Positions 8,414 to 17,446 are shown, counted from the stretch's first letter. The stretch is DNA of 64,000 nucleotides from Saccharothrix saharensis (GCF_006716745.1 NZ_VFPP01000001.1:2666001-2730000); one strand, 5' to 3'. Made by a program: numbers and translations. The notes: a model not told the origin generated them from the sequence alone.

Positions 8414-9019
8414 ATGCCGGACGTGAAGCACTTCGACCCCGAGGCCGTGCTCGGCTCGGTGGAGGAGCTCTTCTGGCGGCAGGGCGTGGCGTCCACCGGG
8501 GTGCAGGACGTCGTGACGGCGACCGGCGTCAACCGGTCCAGCCTGTACGCGACGTTCGGCGGCAAGCGGGAGCTGTACGTCGCGGCGTTGCGCCGTTACG
8601 CCGATCGGCGCTCGGGACCGGTCTTCCGGCGGCTCGCGGAGGACGAGCGCGGCCTGCCCGCGATCGCGGACTTCTTCCGCGCGTTGATCGGGGCCCGCTG
8701 CTCCGGCGCGCACGCCCGCTGGGGCTGCATGGTCACCAACGCCCACGCGGGGCCGGAGAACGACGACCCCGACGTGCGCGCGGTCCTGCAGGAGCACCAC
8801 GACCGGTTGCGCGCGGCGATGTGCGCGGCGCTGACCCGGGCCCGGGACGCCGGCGCGTTGCGGCCCGGCGTCGTGCCCGCGGCGTCGGCCGACGTGCTCG
8901 CGCTGCTCGCCTACGGGGTCAACCTGCGCTCCCGCGCGGGCGCGAGCCCGGAAGCGCTCGGCGACACCGTCACCGCCGTGCTCGCCTCGCTGGCCACCCG
9001 ACCCGAGGAGATCGGCTGA
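8414..9019 (+). CDS. TetR/AcrR-family regulator
   Basis: A 201-residue TetR-type repressor. The N-terminal HTH is 'GVQDVVTATGVNRSSLYATF' at about residues 27-46, with the recognition helix ending 'NRSSLYATFGGKRELY'. The ATG at 8414 is chosen because the upstream alternative at 8381 would start inside the palindromic operator. The stop codon is one base before the ATG of the AhpD-like gene, so the two are certainly co-transcribed. The cysteine in 'GARCSGAHARWGCMV' is in the ligand-domain region and could be redox-sensitive, which would fit the downstream peroxidase-like gene; this is inference. Confidence 0.88.
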   Translation: MPDVKHFDPEAVLGSVEELFWRQGVASTGVQDVVTATGVNRSSLYATFGGKRELYVAALRRYADRRSGPVFRRLAEDERGLPAIADFFRALIGARCSGAHARWGCMVTNAHAGPENDDPDVRAVLQEHHDRLRAAMCAALTRARDAGALRPGVVPAASADVLALLAYGVNLRSRAGASPEALGDTVTAVLASLATRPEEIG

Positions 9020-9020
9020 C

Positions 9021-9572
9021 ATGGTGCAGTTCACCGTGCACGACGAGACCACCGCGCCCGAGGCGGCCCGACCCCACCTGGAGGCGGGTCGGGCCCGCCT
9101 GGGGTTCGTCAGCACCCTCAACGCGGTCATGGCGGAGTCGCCGGAGCTGCTGGCCGGCTACAACGCGCTGGCCGAGCAGTTCACCAAGTCCTCGCTGCCG
9201 GCCAAGGCCAAGCAGGTCGTGCTGATCACGGTGAGCGTCGTGAACGGCTGCGAGTACTGCGTGGCCGCGCACTCCACGGTCGCGCTGAAGGCCGGGGTGG
9301 ACGAGGAGACCGTGCGGGCACTGCGCGCCGGCAAGCCGGTGTCGGACGAGACCTTGGAGGCCGTCCGCCGGTTCACCGAGCGCGTGGTCACCGACCGGGG
9401 GTGGGTGGAGGAGCAGGAGGTCGAGGCGTTCCTGGCCGCCGGCCTCACCCGCCGCCACGTGCTGGACGTCGTCCTCGGCGTCGGCATGAAGACGCTGTCG
9501 AACTACACCAACCACATCGCGCACACCCCGCTGGACCCGGCTTGGCAGGCCCAGGAGTGGAAGCGCCCCTGA
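9021..9572 (+). CDS. AhpD-like carboxymuconolactone decarboxylase-family protein
   Basis: A 183-residue all-helical protein of the CMD/AhpD family. The redox motif is 'VNGCEYCVAAHS': Cys77, Cys80 and His84 form the CxxCxxxH peroxidase/disulfide centre. Such proteins act as thiol-dependent peroxidases or reductase adaptors. GAGGAG in the end of the TetR gene serves as ribosome site, and the genes are separated by one base. The convergent neighbour is a decayed ECF41/SigJ-type sigma factor; in intact genomes ECF41 sigma genes usually sit beside exactly this kind of CMD gene, so this is probably the surviving half of an ECF41 module. Confidence 0.87.
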   Translation: MVQFTVHDETTAPEAARPHLEAGRARLGFVSTLNAVMAESPELLAGYNALAEQFTKSSLPAKAKQVVLITVSVVNGCEYCVAAHSTVALKAGVDEETVRALRAGKPVSDETLEAVRRFTERVVTDRGWVEEQEVEAFLAAGLTRRHVLDVVLGVGMKTLSNYTNHIAHTPLDPAWQAQEWKRP

Positions 9573-9639
9573 TCGCCGGCACCCGCCTGCCGCCAGAGCG
9601 GGACGAGTCCGGGCGGGACGGGTCACGCGCACCGGCCCA

Positions 9640-10175
9640 CCCGGCCTCGCCGGGTCGCGGACGTAGCACAGGCCGGTGATGCGGGCGTCCTCGACCCGGA
9701 CCGCCACGATGCCGCCGAGCTCACCGTCCAGCCGCACGGCCAGGGCCGGGTGGCCGTTGACCGCGGCCGCGATCTCGTCGTGGTCCACGTCGAACGCCTC
9801 GCGCCGCACGAACACGGCCCGCTCGGTCGGCGACGAGGTCTCCGGCACGAGCATCATCGCCATCGACACGCCCTCGGCGAGCTCGACGTCCTCGGCCACG
9901 TCCGGCGCGGCCGGCACCGGCTCGGGCAGCCACGGGCCGACGTACGACTCCTTGCGGCGCGACATCGCGCGCAGCCGGTCGAGCGACTGCCGGGTGGTGA
10001 TCCGGACCAGGAAACGCGCGGTGGTCGCGCACCTCCGCCAGGTCGAGCCGAGCATCTCGCACGCGACGGTGAAGAGCAGGCTGCGGTGGGCGAGGAAGGC
10101 CTCGGTCGCCCGGACGCCTGCCTGGAGGGTCGTGCGGCTTCTCCTTCGCTCGCCGGTGCGTCGCCCGAGGGACAC
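9640..10175 (-). pseudogene. Decayed ECF41/SigJ-type sigma factor
   Basis: An open frame with clear ECF41-family segments but with the middle missing. The N-terminal 'ATEAFLAHRSLLFTVACEML' is joined directly to 'RFLVRITTRQSLDRLRAMSR' (most of sigma region 2 lost). The acid-to-proline stretch 'YVGPWLPEPVP' is intact. 'DHDEIAAAV' (start of region 4) then jumps to 'NGHPALAVRLDG' and 'ARITGLCYVRDPARP', which belong to the end of the SnoaL-like C-terminal domain. The recognition helix and most of SnoaL are therefore gone. Both losses keep the frame open. It cannot act as a sigma factor. Confidence 0.75.
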
Positions 10176-10500
10176 CGACCGGCCGAGCGCTGTGACACCG
10201 CACGACCCGGATCACCGGGCCGGCCTCACCCGACCGAGCGTTCGCCGCCCTCCGGATCGGGTCCGGGGGTCTGCCGTGACCGGTCGGCCACCTCGCCGGA
10301 CCGGGACGAGGTCCAGTCCGCGCCCAGCCTGGTCCGCCGGGGGTTGGCCACGGCCCGTGCGGTGTCCGTCTCGTGCATTCACGCCTCCAGGTCGAACTGC
10401 TCACGCGCACCGGTAATAGCCGGTGAGGGGCACCGGCCAAACGATGAGCTGGGTCACCTCGCGGGCGTCACCCAGGCCTCGCGATCCCCGAACTCCGGGG

Positions 10501-10540
10501 TTGACATTGTCGCAAGGTTTGACCCATCTTGTTGAGACAA
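10501..10540. promoter_or_regulatory. Promoter/operator of the membrane protein-GntR operon
   Basis: TTGACA at 10501-10506 could be a -35 element. An interrupted inverted repeat follows: TTGTC (10507-10511) and CAAG (10513-10516) mirror CTTG (10528-10531) and GACAA (10536-10540). YtrA-type GntR proteins autoregulate through such repeats close to the first gene, which starts at 10567. Confidence 0.4.
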
Positions 10541-10566
10541 AGGTTGTGACATTCGGAGGTGGCGGC

Positions 10567-11346
10567 ATGCGCGAGGCGGATCACGCGGAAGTCGGGCGGT
10601 GGCTGGCCCGGCACGGCCTGACCGACGCCGAACCCACACCGCTGCTCGCGGCACGGCTGGCGGCGCGATGGCGCGCCAACGTCGTCGGCAGCGTCCTGCT
10701 GGCCCTGTTCATGATGGGCGCGGCGCTGACGCACGCGTTGCGGCTGCCCGCCGACGTGACGTCCTCGTGGCAACCGCTGCTGGTGCCGGCGGCGTTGGTG
10801 GTCGGGTTGCTGACGGGTCAGTGGCTGCTCGGCCGGTGGGTGCGGCGCGCCGACCGGCGGGCCGGCGCACGGCTGTCCCGGCGGGTGGCCCACCCGGCCC
10901 AGCTCGGGTGGGCCGCGGTGGTGGGTCGGCCGTACGCCGTCTTCACGGTCGTCAGCTTCGCCGGCGCGGCGCTGCTCGCGGTGAGCGTGCTGCCGGTTCC
11001 GGACCCCGGCCTGCGCGACGGGGCGATCGTCGTGCTGATCGGCCTCGCCGGCGCGGGCGTCGGCACCGTCGTGCAACTGCGCCAGGTGCTGGCGAGCCCG
11101 GCCGTGGCGGAGGACGAGGCGTCGCTGACCGCCGACGTCATCATGCGGGTCGAGGACGCCCGCGCCCTGGTCACGCCCAGCCTGGTGTGGATGCTGCCGG
11201 TCATCTTCCTGTACGGCGGATCGCTCGGCTGGTGGAACGCGGCCTCGCTCGCGTTCGTGGTGGCGGGCGCCACCGCGTTCTGCCTGCTCCAGGTCCGGTC
11301 CGCGGCCGTCGTGACGGCGGCACGGCGGGCCCTGGCCACCCGGTGA
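10567..11346 (+). CDS. Six-TM membrane protein encoded with a YtrA-like regulator
   Basis: A 259-residue protein with an N-terminal cytoplasmic stretch of about 40 residues ('EVGRWLARHGLTDAEPTPLL') followed by about six hydrophobic helices. No transport or enzymatic motif was recognised. GGAGGT lies 6 bp upstream of the ATG at 10567; the open frame extends further 5' but has no such site. The stop codon overlaps the GTG of the GntR gene by 4 bp (GTGA). Membrane proteins paired with YtrA-type GntR regulators often respond to cell-envelope antibiotics. The usual ABC ATPase partner is absent here. Confidence 0.72.
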   Translation: MREADHAEVGRWLARHGLTDAEPTPLLAARLAARWRANVVGSVLLALFMMGAALTHALRLPADVTSSWQPLLVPAALVVGLLTGQWLLGRWVRRADRRAGARLSRRVAHPAQLGWAAVVGRPYAVFTVVSFAGAALLAVSVLPVPDPGLRDGAIVVLIGLAGAGVGTVVQLRQVLASPAVAEDEASLTADVIMRVEDARALVTPSLVWMLPVIFLYGGSLGWWNAASLAFVVAGATAFCLLQVRSAAVVTAARRALATR

Positions 11347-11708
11347 TCGTCATCGACGCGGCCTCGCCGACGCCGCCGTACGAGCAGTTGCGAGCCCAGT
11401 TGGCCCGGCAGATCCAGGACCGCTCGCTCGCCGTCGGCACGAGGCTCCCGACGATCCGCCGGCTCGCGGCCGACCTCGGCCTCGCCGTGAACACCGTCGG
11501 TCGCGCGTACCGGGAGCTGGAGGAGGCCGGGCTGATCGAGACCCGCGGGCGGGCCGGGTCCTTCGTCTCGGCCGCCGGCGACCAGGCGCTGGAACAGGCC
11601 CGCCGCGCCGCCTTCGACTACGCGGCGGTCATCGCCAGGGTCGGCATCGACCCCACCCAGGCGATCCGGATCGTCGAGGCGGCGCTGGGCAACGCTTCGA
11701 CACCGTGA
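11343..11708 (+). CDS. GntR-family regulator, YtrA subfamily
   Basis: A 121-residue short GntR protein. The winged HTH at residues 10-75 includes 'GTRLPTIRRLAADLGLAVNT' and 'AYRELEEAGLIETRGRAGSF'. The C-terminal tail is only about 45 residues, the hallmark of the YtrA subfamily, which lacks a full ligand domain. The GTG start overlaps the TGA of the membrane-protein gene, so translation is coupled. The likely operator is the inverted repeat at 10507-10540. Confidence 0.88.
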   Translation: MIVIDAASPTPPYEQLRAQLARQIQDRSLAVGTRLPTIRRLAADLGLAVNTVGRAYRELEEAGLIETRGRAGSFVSAAGDQALEQARRAAFDYAAVIARVGIDPTQAIRIVEAALGNASTP

Positions 11709-11855
11709 CCGCGTCCCGCCGGCGGGACGCCGCACGACGCCACCGCTGCACGCCCTCGTTGGTCGCGCCGACTTCCACTGACTGCCTCCCGTTCACGAAA
11801 ACCCCCTCTTCCTCGATCGGACTCGGCACGACGGAGGACCGCGACTCACACCCCG

Positions 11856-12269
11856 TCAGCGCAGCAGCGCTTCGACGTCGGCGAAGTCGATCCGCTCCTG
11901 GCCGAGCGGCACGAGCGCGCACGTGGCCCGGACGAACCGGGCCACCGCCTCGGTGACCAGGACGACCTCGCGCCGGCCCGGCGACTGGTCGCGCGCGACC
12001 TTCCGGATCTTCAGGTTGCGCCCGTTGATCCGGGTGATGACCACGTCGAGCGCGCCGGTCTCCGCGCCGTCCTCCCGGCACGCGACGGCCTCCACGAGCA
12101 GGTCGCGCGCGAACACCCACTCGACCCACCGCCGGACGGTCCAGTCCCGCACGCGCACGACGACCGCGCACGGGTCGGCCGGGTCGTAGACCAGGCGCAC
12201 CGCCACGCCGGTCAGACCCATCGCGCCCGTGGTGTCGATGATGATCGGTGCCCCCACAGCGTTCCTCAC
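11856..12269 (-). CDS. SsgA-like (SALP) sporulation/cell-division protein
   Basis: A 137-residue protein matching the SsgA-like family of morphologically complex actinomycetes: 'VRLVYDPADPCAVVVRVRDW', 'WVFARDLLVEAV', 'DVVITRINGRNLKIRKV' and 'FVRATCALVPLGQERIDF' follow the family pattern. SALPs recruit division proteins and direct septum formation and wall remodelling during sporulation. Two in-frame GTG codons could start it, at 12269 and 12257; the second has GAGGA 5 bp upstream, giving a protein four residues shorter. A small gene of unknown function lies 51 bp upstream on the same strand and may be co-transcribed. Confidence 0.85.
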   Translation of the reverse strand: MRNAVGAPIIIDTTGAMGLTGVAVRLVYDPADPCAVVVRVRDWTVRRWVEWVFARDLLVEAVACREDGAETGALDVVITRINGRNLKIRKVARDQSPGRREVVLVTEAVARFVRATCALVPLGQERIDFADVEALLR

Positions 12270-12320
12270 TTGTCTGCGTCCGCGACGGGGCCGGGCGCGC
12301 CCCTCGTGCGCCCGGCCCCG

Positions 12321-12632
12321 TCAGGTCCGGGGTGTCTCGCCCGCCGGGACGGGCTCGGGTGACCCGATGCCCAGCAGGCCGAGCCGGTGCTCCAGCGAGA
12401 AGCACAGGCCCTCGGCCCGCTCGTGGAAGTCCGCCAGCCCCGGCACGAGCGGGCCGATCCGGCCGAACAGCTCCTGGAGCCGACGGGCGTCCTCCACCTG
12501 GTGCGGCGAGCCGTGGCGGCCCGCCAGCGCCACGATGATCGACAACGAGCGGGTCAGGGCGAACGCGGCCTGGTCGAGGACCTCCAAGTGCCGCTGGAGT
12601 TCCACGACCGGGTGCTCTTCGGTTCCGGCCAC
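12321..12632 (-). CDS. Small helical protein of unknown function upstream of ssgA-like gene
   Basis: A 103-residue protein that I do not recognise. It is predicted to be mainly helical ('VVELQRHLEVLDQAAFALTR', then 'DARRLQELFGRIGPL') with a Pro-rich tail. The GTG at 12632 is preceded by AAAGGGGGC, and the coding style changes upstream of that point. It is the first gene of a probable two-gene unit with the SsgA-like gene. A role in sporulation is possible only by association. Confidence 0.55.
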   Translation of the reverse strand: MAGTEEHPVVELQRHLEVLDQAAFALTRSLSIIVALAGRHGSPHQVEDARRLQELFGRIGPLVPGLADFHERAEGLCFSLEHRLGLLGIGSPEPVPAGETPRT

Positions 12633-13110
12633 GCCCGCCCCCTTTCGTGCACGCCACCGCGGTGGTTCGCCCGCGGCTACGACGCGGCAGACCCGCGAGT
12701 CATTCCCCCTCGTGGCGGCGCGAGCCGGCGCGCCGCACGCCGTGCGCCAGGACCAGCATCGCGATTTCGGGCAGGTTGGACATCGTGGCGAGCACGGAGA
12801 TCGACCGCGAGACCGCATCCGCGCGGAAACCACGGACCCGACGGCGTCACGCTCGGCACCCACGACGTGACGTGCGGCATCCGACGGAGGCCGATCGGGT
12901 GATGGGGGGTGCGGCCGACGGCCGACGGGTGGTCCGACCACCGCTGCCGCGCCGGGCGGAGCCGGGTGGCCGGGGCACCGGCCGGTGGTGCGGGCGCGGT
13001 GGGACCGGTCTCCGTGTCAGTACGGATGTGCGGCGGCGGCGGGACACGGGATCATCCGGCGGACCACACCGACGCTCGGCCCGCCGAGATCCAGGGAGAG
13101 CCGCAGAACC
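12633..13110. other. Intergenic stretch without a convincing gene
   Basis: About 480 bp between divergent transcription units. A minus-strand frame ending near 12702 could encode a 27-residue peptide beginning 'MSNLPEIAMLVLAHGVRRAG', but it lacks a good ribosome site. Nothing else stands out beyond the ribosome site for the P450 gene (GGGAGAGC about 13095). Confidence 0.4.
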
Positions 13111-14352
13111 ATGACCACGACCCAGCACGAGAACCTCGAGCACGCGCTGCTGCTCGGCGGTGAGCTGCACGGCTACCGGCACCACGAGGTCGAGGACGCC
13201 GCGCGCCAAGCGGGGCCGGCGCACCTGGCCGTGCAGCCCAACCACGTGCGGGTCCACGTCGCCACGCTCGGGCTGGAGGCGGCGCGCACCTTCCTGACCG
13301 ACGAGCGGCTGTCCAAGGACGCCCTGGGCGTCGCCGGCGCGATGCGGCAGCACATGGTCGCGGCGGGGGTGGAGCCGAACGTGTCGGCGATCATCGGCGG
13401 CAGCATGATCAACGCCGACCCGCCGGACCACGCCCGGTTGCGCCGACCGGTCGCGGCCGCGCTGACCCCGCGCCGGGTCGAGGCGCTGCGCGACAGCGTC
13501 ACCGCGATCACCCGCGGCTTGCTCGACGACCTGGACCCGGGCCGGCCGACCGACGTGGTGGCGGGTCTGGCGCTGCCGCTGCCGCTGACGGTGATCTGCG
13601 AACTGCTCGGCGTGCCGGGCGAGGACCAGGCCATGCTGGCCGCGTGGTCCTCGGCGATGATGACCGAGGTTCCGGAGCAGCAGCAGCCGGCGTCCGAAGC
13701 GATGGTCGGCTACCTGGCCGCGTTGATCGAGCAGAAGCGGGCCAAGCCCGACGACGCGCTGCTGTCCGCGCTGGTGCACGTCGACGTGGAGGGCGACCGG
13801 CTCGCCCCCGACGAGGTGCTGACCACCGCCGTGCTCATGATCGCCGCCGGGCACGAGACCACCACCGCGGGCATCGGCAACACGCTGGCCGCACTGCTGC
13901 ACACCGGGCAGTGGTCCGCCGTCGCCGCGAAGCCCGACGCCGTGCCGGACGTGGTGCGGGAGAGCCTGCGCTTCGACCCGCCCACCCGCAACATCCCGCA
14001 CTACCTGGTCCGCGAGCCGATCGACCTCGGCGACCACGTGACGCTGCCGGCCGGCGCGCTCACCATGGTCAACCTCGGCGCGGCCAACCGGGACCCGGAG
14101 GCGTTCGGCCCGGACGCCCACCGGTTCGTGCCGTTCCGGCCACGGCCCGCCCGCTCCCACCTGACCTTCGGCAACGGGTGGCACCGGTGCGTGGGCAGCG
14201 CCCTGGCCGCGATGGAGATCGAGATCGCGGTGCGCGAGACGCTGGTGCGCTTCCCCGACGCGGTGGCCGCGATCCCGGTGGACCGGATGGTCCGCAACCC
14301 GCACGTGGTGATCAACGGGTTCACCCGCGTCGACATCGTGCTGGGCGGGTGA
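13111..14352 (+). CDS. Cytochrome P450 (bacterial class I type)
   Basis: A 413-residue soluble P450. The I-helix oxygen-activation motif 'AAGHETTT' is near residue 247, the K-helix 'ESLR' near 283, and the heme loop 'FGNGWHRCVG' carries the axial Cys360. All canonical residues are present. GGGAGAGC precedes the ATG at 13111; the open frame extends 126 bp further 5' but without P450-like sequence. The gene is convergent with the STAND-LuxR regulator at 14368, leaving only 15 bp between stop codons. No ferredoxin or reductase gene is nearby. Substrate unknown. Confidence 0.92.
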   Translation: MTTTQHENLEHALLLGGELHGYRHHEVEDAARQAGPAHLAVQPNHVRVHVATLGLEAARTFLTDERLSKDALGVAGAMRQHMVAAGVEPNVSAIIGGSMINADPPDHARLRRPVAAALTPRRVEALRDSVTAITRGLLDDLDPGRPTDVVAGLALPLPLTVICELLGVPGEDQAMLAAWSSAMMTEVPEQQQPASEAMVGYLAALIEQKRAKPDDALLSALVHVDVEGDRLAPDEVLTTAVLMIAAGHETTTAGIGNTLAALLHTGQWSAVAAKPDAVPDVVRESLRFDPPTRNIPHYLVREPIDLGDHVTLPAGALTMVNLGAANRDPEAFGPDAHRFVPFRPRPARSHLTFGNGWHRCVGSALAAMEIEIAVRETLVRFPDAVAAIPVDRMVRNPHVVINGFTRVDIVLGG

Positions 14353-14367
14353 ACGCGCGGGACCGGG

Positions 14368-16722
14368 TCAGCGGCGGACGCGCGGGCCGCTGAGGTAGGT
14401 GACGAGCTGCAACCTGTTCCGGACGCCCATCTTGCTCAGGATCGACGACACGTGGGTCTCCACCGTCCGGGGACCGATGTGCATCGCCTCGGCGATCTCC
14501 TTGTTCGTCAGGCCTTCCATGACGTGGCGCAGCACGGCGTCCTCGGTCGGGGTGAGGTGCGGGGTCATCGCGCGGCCCGCGGCGGCGTCACCGGGCGGCG
14601 CACCGCCGAAGGGCTCGTCGTCCAGCGCGGAGTCGATGTACTTGCCGTCCAGGACCAGCGCGAAGGCGTCCTCGACCGTGCCGACCTGCACGGCGTACGC
14701 CTTGTCGTACTGCTCGCCGGTGAGGTGCTCGGCCACGGCCCGTTCCGCCAGCTCCCGCAGCACGGCGAACACGCGCAGCTTGCGGGAGAGCTGGATGCCG
14801 GTCGCCTGGTGCAGGCCGTCGGCCGCGCCCAGCAGCCGTGCCGCGGCGGTCGCGTAACGCCGTCCGCAGCGGGCCAGCGCCCACGCCAGCACGGGCAGGG
14901 TGAACAGCGGCGTCCACCGGTCGCCGATCCGCTGCTGCCCGCGCACGCTCTCCAGCAGCACCCGCACGGCGGCTCGCGGGTCGTCGTCGAACCTGATCAG
15001 CGACACCGCCCGGCACCACAGCGCCCACGCCATGCCCCACTCGGCGCGCAACCGCCGGCACTCGGCGAGGAAGTCCGCGGCGACGCGCCTGCCCTCCTCC
15101 GGCTCACCCAGCAGCACCGAGCCCATGGTCAGCAGGATCTCGGTCAGGTGCGCGTCGACCAGCGCGCCGGGACCGTAGGACAGCCAGCGGCGGTGCGACT
15201 CGCGCAGCAGGTCCATCCCGGCGCGGTCGCCGTCGATCAGCAGCACCTGCGCGCCCTTGATGAACAGCAGCGCGGCGACCGGTTCGCCGGCCGGCGCCAT
15301 GGCCTCGGCCTCGGCGATGCGGGCCAGCACCGCCTCGCGGCCTTCACCCAGGCACAACATCATCCAGGCGTCGAGCGCGATCGCGCTGGCGCGCAGCACC
15401 GACGGGACCGCCGGCGCCACCGCCAACGCGCGGTTGAGCCACAGCGACTGCTCGGGCAGCCGCCCGGAGTAGGTCCACCAGCGGGTGCGCGCCATGTCGA
15501 CGGCCATCTGCAACGCCTCGGTGGCGGCCGTCGGGTCCTGGTGCAACGCGCCCAGCGCCGCCCGCAGGTTGGGCATGTCGACCTCGACCGCGCGCAGCAG
15601 CTCGATCTCGTTCTCGCCCCGGAAGCCGGCCGCGTGCTGCGCCGCGACCTGCCGGTAGTGGTCGCGGTGCCGCCGGCGGACCGCCGCGCCCGCGTCGGGC
15701 AGCCGCTGCAACCGCTGCGCGGCGAACTGCCGGACCGGTTCCAGCAGCTCGTAGCGGGCCCGGTTGGGGAAGGGCACCACGAGCGACCGGTCGACCAGGC
15801 CCGCCAGCGCCTCGGCGACCGCGTGCTCGGTCAGCCCTTCGCCGGCGCACACCCGCTCCGCGCCCTCCAGGTCGAACGAGCCGGTGAACACCGACACCGC
15901 CGCCAGCAGGAGCTGTTCGGCCGGTTCGCACACCTCGTAGCTGGGGCCGATCAGCTTGTTCAGCGTCTCCTGGTGCGGCGAGTTGTCCAGCCTGGCCGCG
16001 ATGACCTCCGGCGACAACGACCGCATCTGGCCCACCACCAGCTCGATGCCGAGGGGCAGGCCGCCGAAGCGCCGCAGGATCTGCCGCACCGCGGGCCAGT
16101 TCTCGTCGGTCAGCTTCCAGCCGGGCGCACCGGTGCGGGCCCGCTGCACCAGCAGCTGGACGGACTCGACCTTGAGGTTCAGCGGGCCGTCCTCGGCGGG
16201 TAACTCCAGCGGCGGCACCATCACGAGCGCCTCGCCGTCGAGGGCGAGCAACGTCCGGGTGGTGGTCAGCACGCGCAGGTGCGGCGCACCGCGCAGCAGC
16301 GTGGACACCAGGTCCCCGACCTCCTCGACCAGGTGCTCGCAGTTGTCCAGGATCAGCAGCATCCGGCGGTCGCGCAGGTAGGTCACCAACGACGCGCGCA
16401 GGTCGCGGGCGGACTGGCTGGGCACGCGCACCGCCGACATCAACGCCTGCTCCAGCAACGCCGTGTCACCGGCGGGCACGCCGCGCAGGTCCACGAACCG
16501 CACACCGTGCTCGTAGGCGGACTCGACCTGCCTGGCGTACTCCTTGGCCAGTCTCGTCTTGCCCACGCCGGGCCCGCCGGTCAGCGTGACCAGCCGGGTG
16601 GAGTCGGCACCGCCCATCGCGCCCCTGAGGTCGGCCAGCAGCGCACGCCTGCCCACGAAGGTGTTGAAGGTGCCGAAGTGTCCGTCCTGGCCGATCGCTT
16701 CGGCCCGAAACGAGGTGCCCAT
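14368..16722 (-). CDS. STAND-ATPase LuxR-family regulator
   Basis: A 784-residue large regulator. The NB-ARC/STAND ATPase carries a P-loop 'GGPGVGKTRLA' (about residues 49-59) and Walker B 'LLILDNCEHL'. A long TPR-like helical region follows, and a LuxR-type HTH occupies the last 70 residues ('LTNKEIAEAMHIGPRTVETH'). Such proteins bind ATP and an effector, oligomerise and activate transcription, often of secondary-metabolite genes. The ATG at 16722 is used; a GTG at 16731 three codons upstream is equally possible. It is divergent from the methyltransferase at 16853. It lacks the N-terminal SARP domain found in the regulator at 20860. Confidence 0.86.
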   Translation of the reverse strand: MGTSFRAEAIGQDGHFGTFNTFVGRRALLADLRGAMGGADSTRLVTLTGGPGVGKTRLAKEYARQVESAYEHGVRFVDLRGVPAGDTALLEQALMSAVRVPSQSARDLRASLVTYLRDRRMLLILDNCEHLVEEVGDLVSTLLRGAPHLRVLTTTRTLLALDGEALVMVPPLELPAEDGPLNLKVESVQLLVQRARTGAPGWKLTDENWPAVRQILRRFGGLPLGIELVVGQMRSLSPEVIAARLDNSPHQETLNKLIGPSYEVCEPAEQLLLAAVSVFTGSFDLEGAERVCAGEGLTEHAVAEALAGLVDRSLVVPFPNRARYELLEPVRQFAAQRLQRLPDAGAAVRRRHRDHYRQVAAQHAAGFRGENEIELLRAVEVDMPNLRAALGALHQDPTAATEALQMAVDMARTRWWTYSGRLPEQSLWLNRALAVAPAVPSVLRASAIALDAWMMLCLGEGREAVLARIAEAEAMAPAGEPVAALLFIKGAQVLLIDGDRAGMDLLRESHRRWLSYGPGALVDAHLTEILLTMGSVLLGEPEEGRRVAADFLAECRRLRAEWGMAWALWCRAVSLIRFDDDPRAAVRVLLESVRGQQRIGDRWTPLFTLPVLAWALARCGRRYATAAARLLGAADGLHQATGIQLSRKLRVFAVLRELAERAVAEHLTGEQYDKAYAVQVGTVEDAFALVLDGKYIDSALDDEPFGGAPPGDAAAGRAMTPHLTPTEDAVLRHVMEGLTNKEIAEAMHIGPRTVETHVSSILSKMGVRNRLQLVTYLSGPRVRR

Positions 16723-16852
16723 GTCGAGCACGGTACGACACCGGGCGCGGTGGGGTGCCGCACGTCGGCACCGCTGCGCTGATCGACGCGCGGGGTCGGC
16801 GCCGGACCGCGCCGGGTACCGACAGCCGGGTCGTCGGTCCAGACTGGGCGGT

Positions 16853-17446
16853 GTGACGACCGAAGCGCGCGAGTTCTGGGACGAGCGGGCGGCCACCTTC
16901 GACCGGGAGCCCGACCACGGGCTGCTGGACCCGGAGGTGCGCCGGGCGTGGGCGGATCTGCTGCTGCCGCTCGTGCCGCTCGCTCCGGTGTCCATTGTGG
17001 ACCTGGGTTGCGGCACCGGCAGCCTGGCGGTGCTGCTCGCCGAAGCGGGTTACGAGGTGCACGGGGTCGACCTCTCCGGGCGGATGGTCGCCGCCGCACG
17101 GGAGAAGGCGCGCGTCGCGGGCGTGCGGGCGGACTTCGCGCAGGGCGACGCCGCCGACCCGCCGAGTCCGGCCGCGTCGTTCGACGTGGTGCTCGCCCGG
17201 CACGTGCTCTGGGCGCTGCCCGACCCCGGCGCGGCCCTGGCGAGGTGGGTCGACCTGCTCAAGCCCGGCGGCCTCCTCCTGCTGGTGGAGGGCCGCTGGT
17301 CGACCGGCGCGGGACTGCCCGCGGCGCGGACGAGGGAGCTCGTCCTGGCCGTCCGCGCGCAGGCCGAGGTCGAGCACCTGACCGACCCGGCGCTGTGGGG
17401 CCGCGCCATCGAGGACGAGCGCTACCTGGTGGTCAGCCGGCGGTGA
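16853..17446 (+). CDS. Class I SAM-dependent methyltransferase
   Basis: A 197-residue Rossmann-fold methyltransferase. Motif I is 'IVDLGCGTGSLAVLLAEAG', the acidic end of strand 2 is 'VHGVDLSGRM', motif II 'GDAADPPSP', and the post-motif region 'VLWALPDPGAALARWVDLLK' matches the methyltransferase-11/25 style. No ribosome site precedes the GTG at 16853, so the mRNA is probably leaderless. It is divergent from the STAND-LuxR regulator across 130 bp, which makes regulation by that protein plausible. The acceptor substrate is unknown. Confidence 0.85.
   Translation: MTTEAREFWDERAATFDREPDHGLLDPEVRRAWADLLLPLVPLAPVSIVDLGCGTGSLAVLLAEAGYEVHGVDLSGRMVAAAREKARVAGVRADFAQGDAADPPSPAASFDVVLARHVLWALPDPGAALARWVDLLKPGGLLLLVEGRWSTGAGLPAARTRELVLAVRAQAEVEHLTDPALWGRAIEDERYLVVSRR

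Noticed and set aside
14452-16203. A 583-codon plus-strand frame opposite the first STAND-LuxR gene
   Set aside because: Low-complexity Gln/Arg/His shadow; the minus strand encodes the real regulator.
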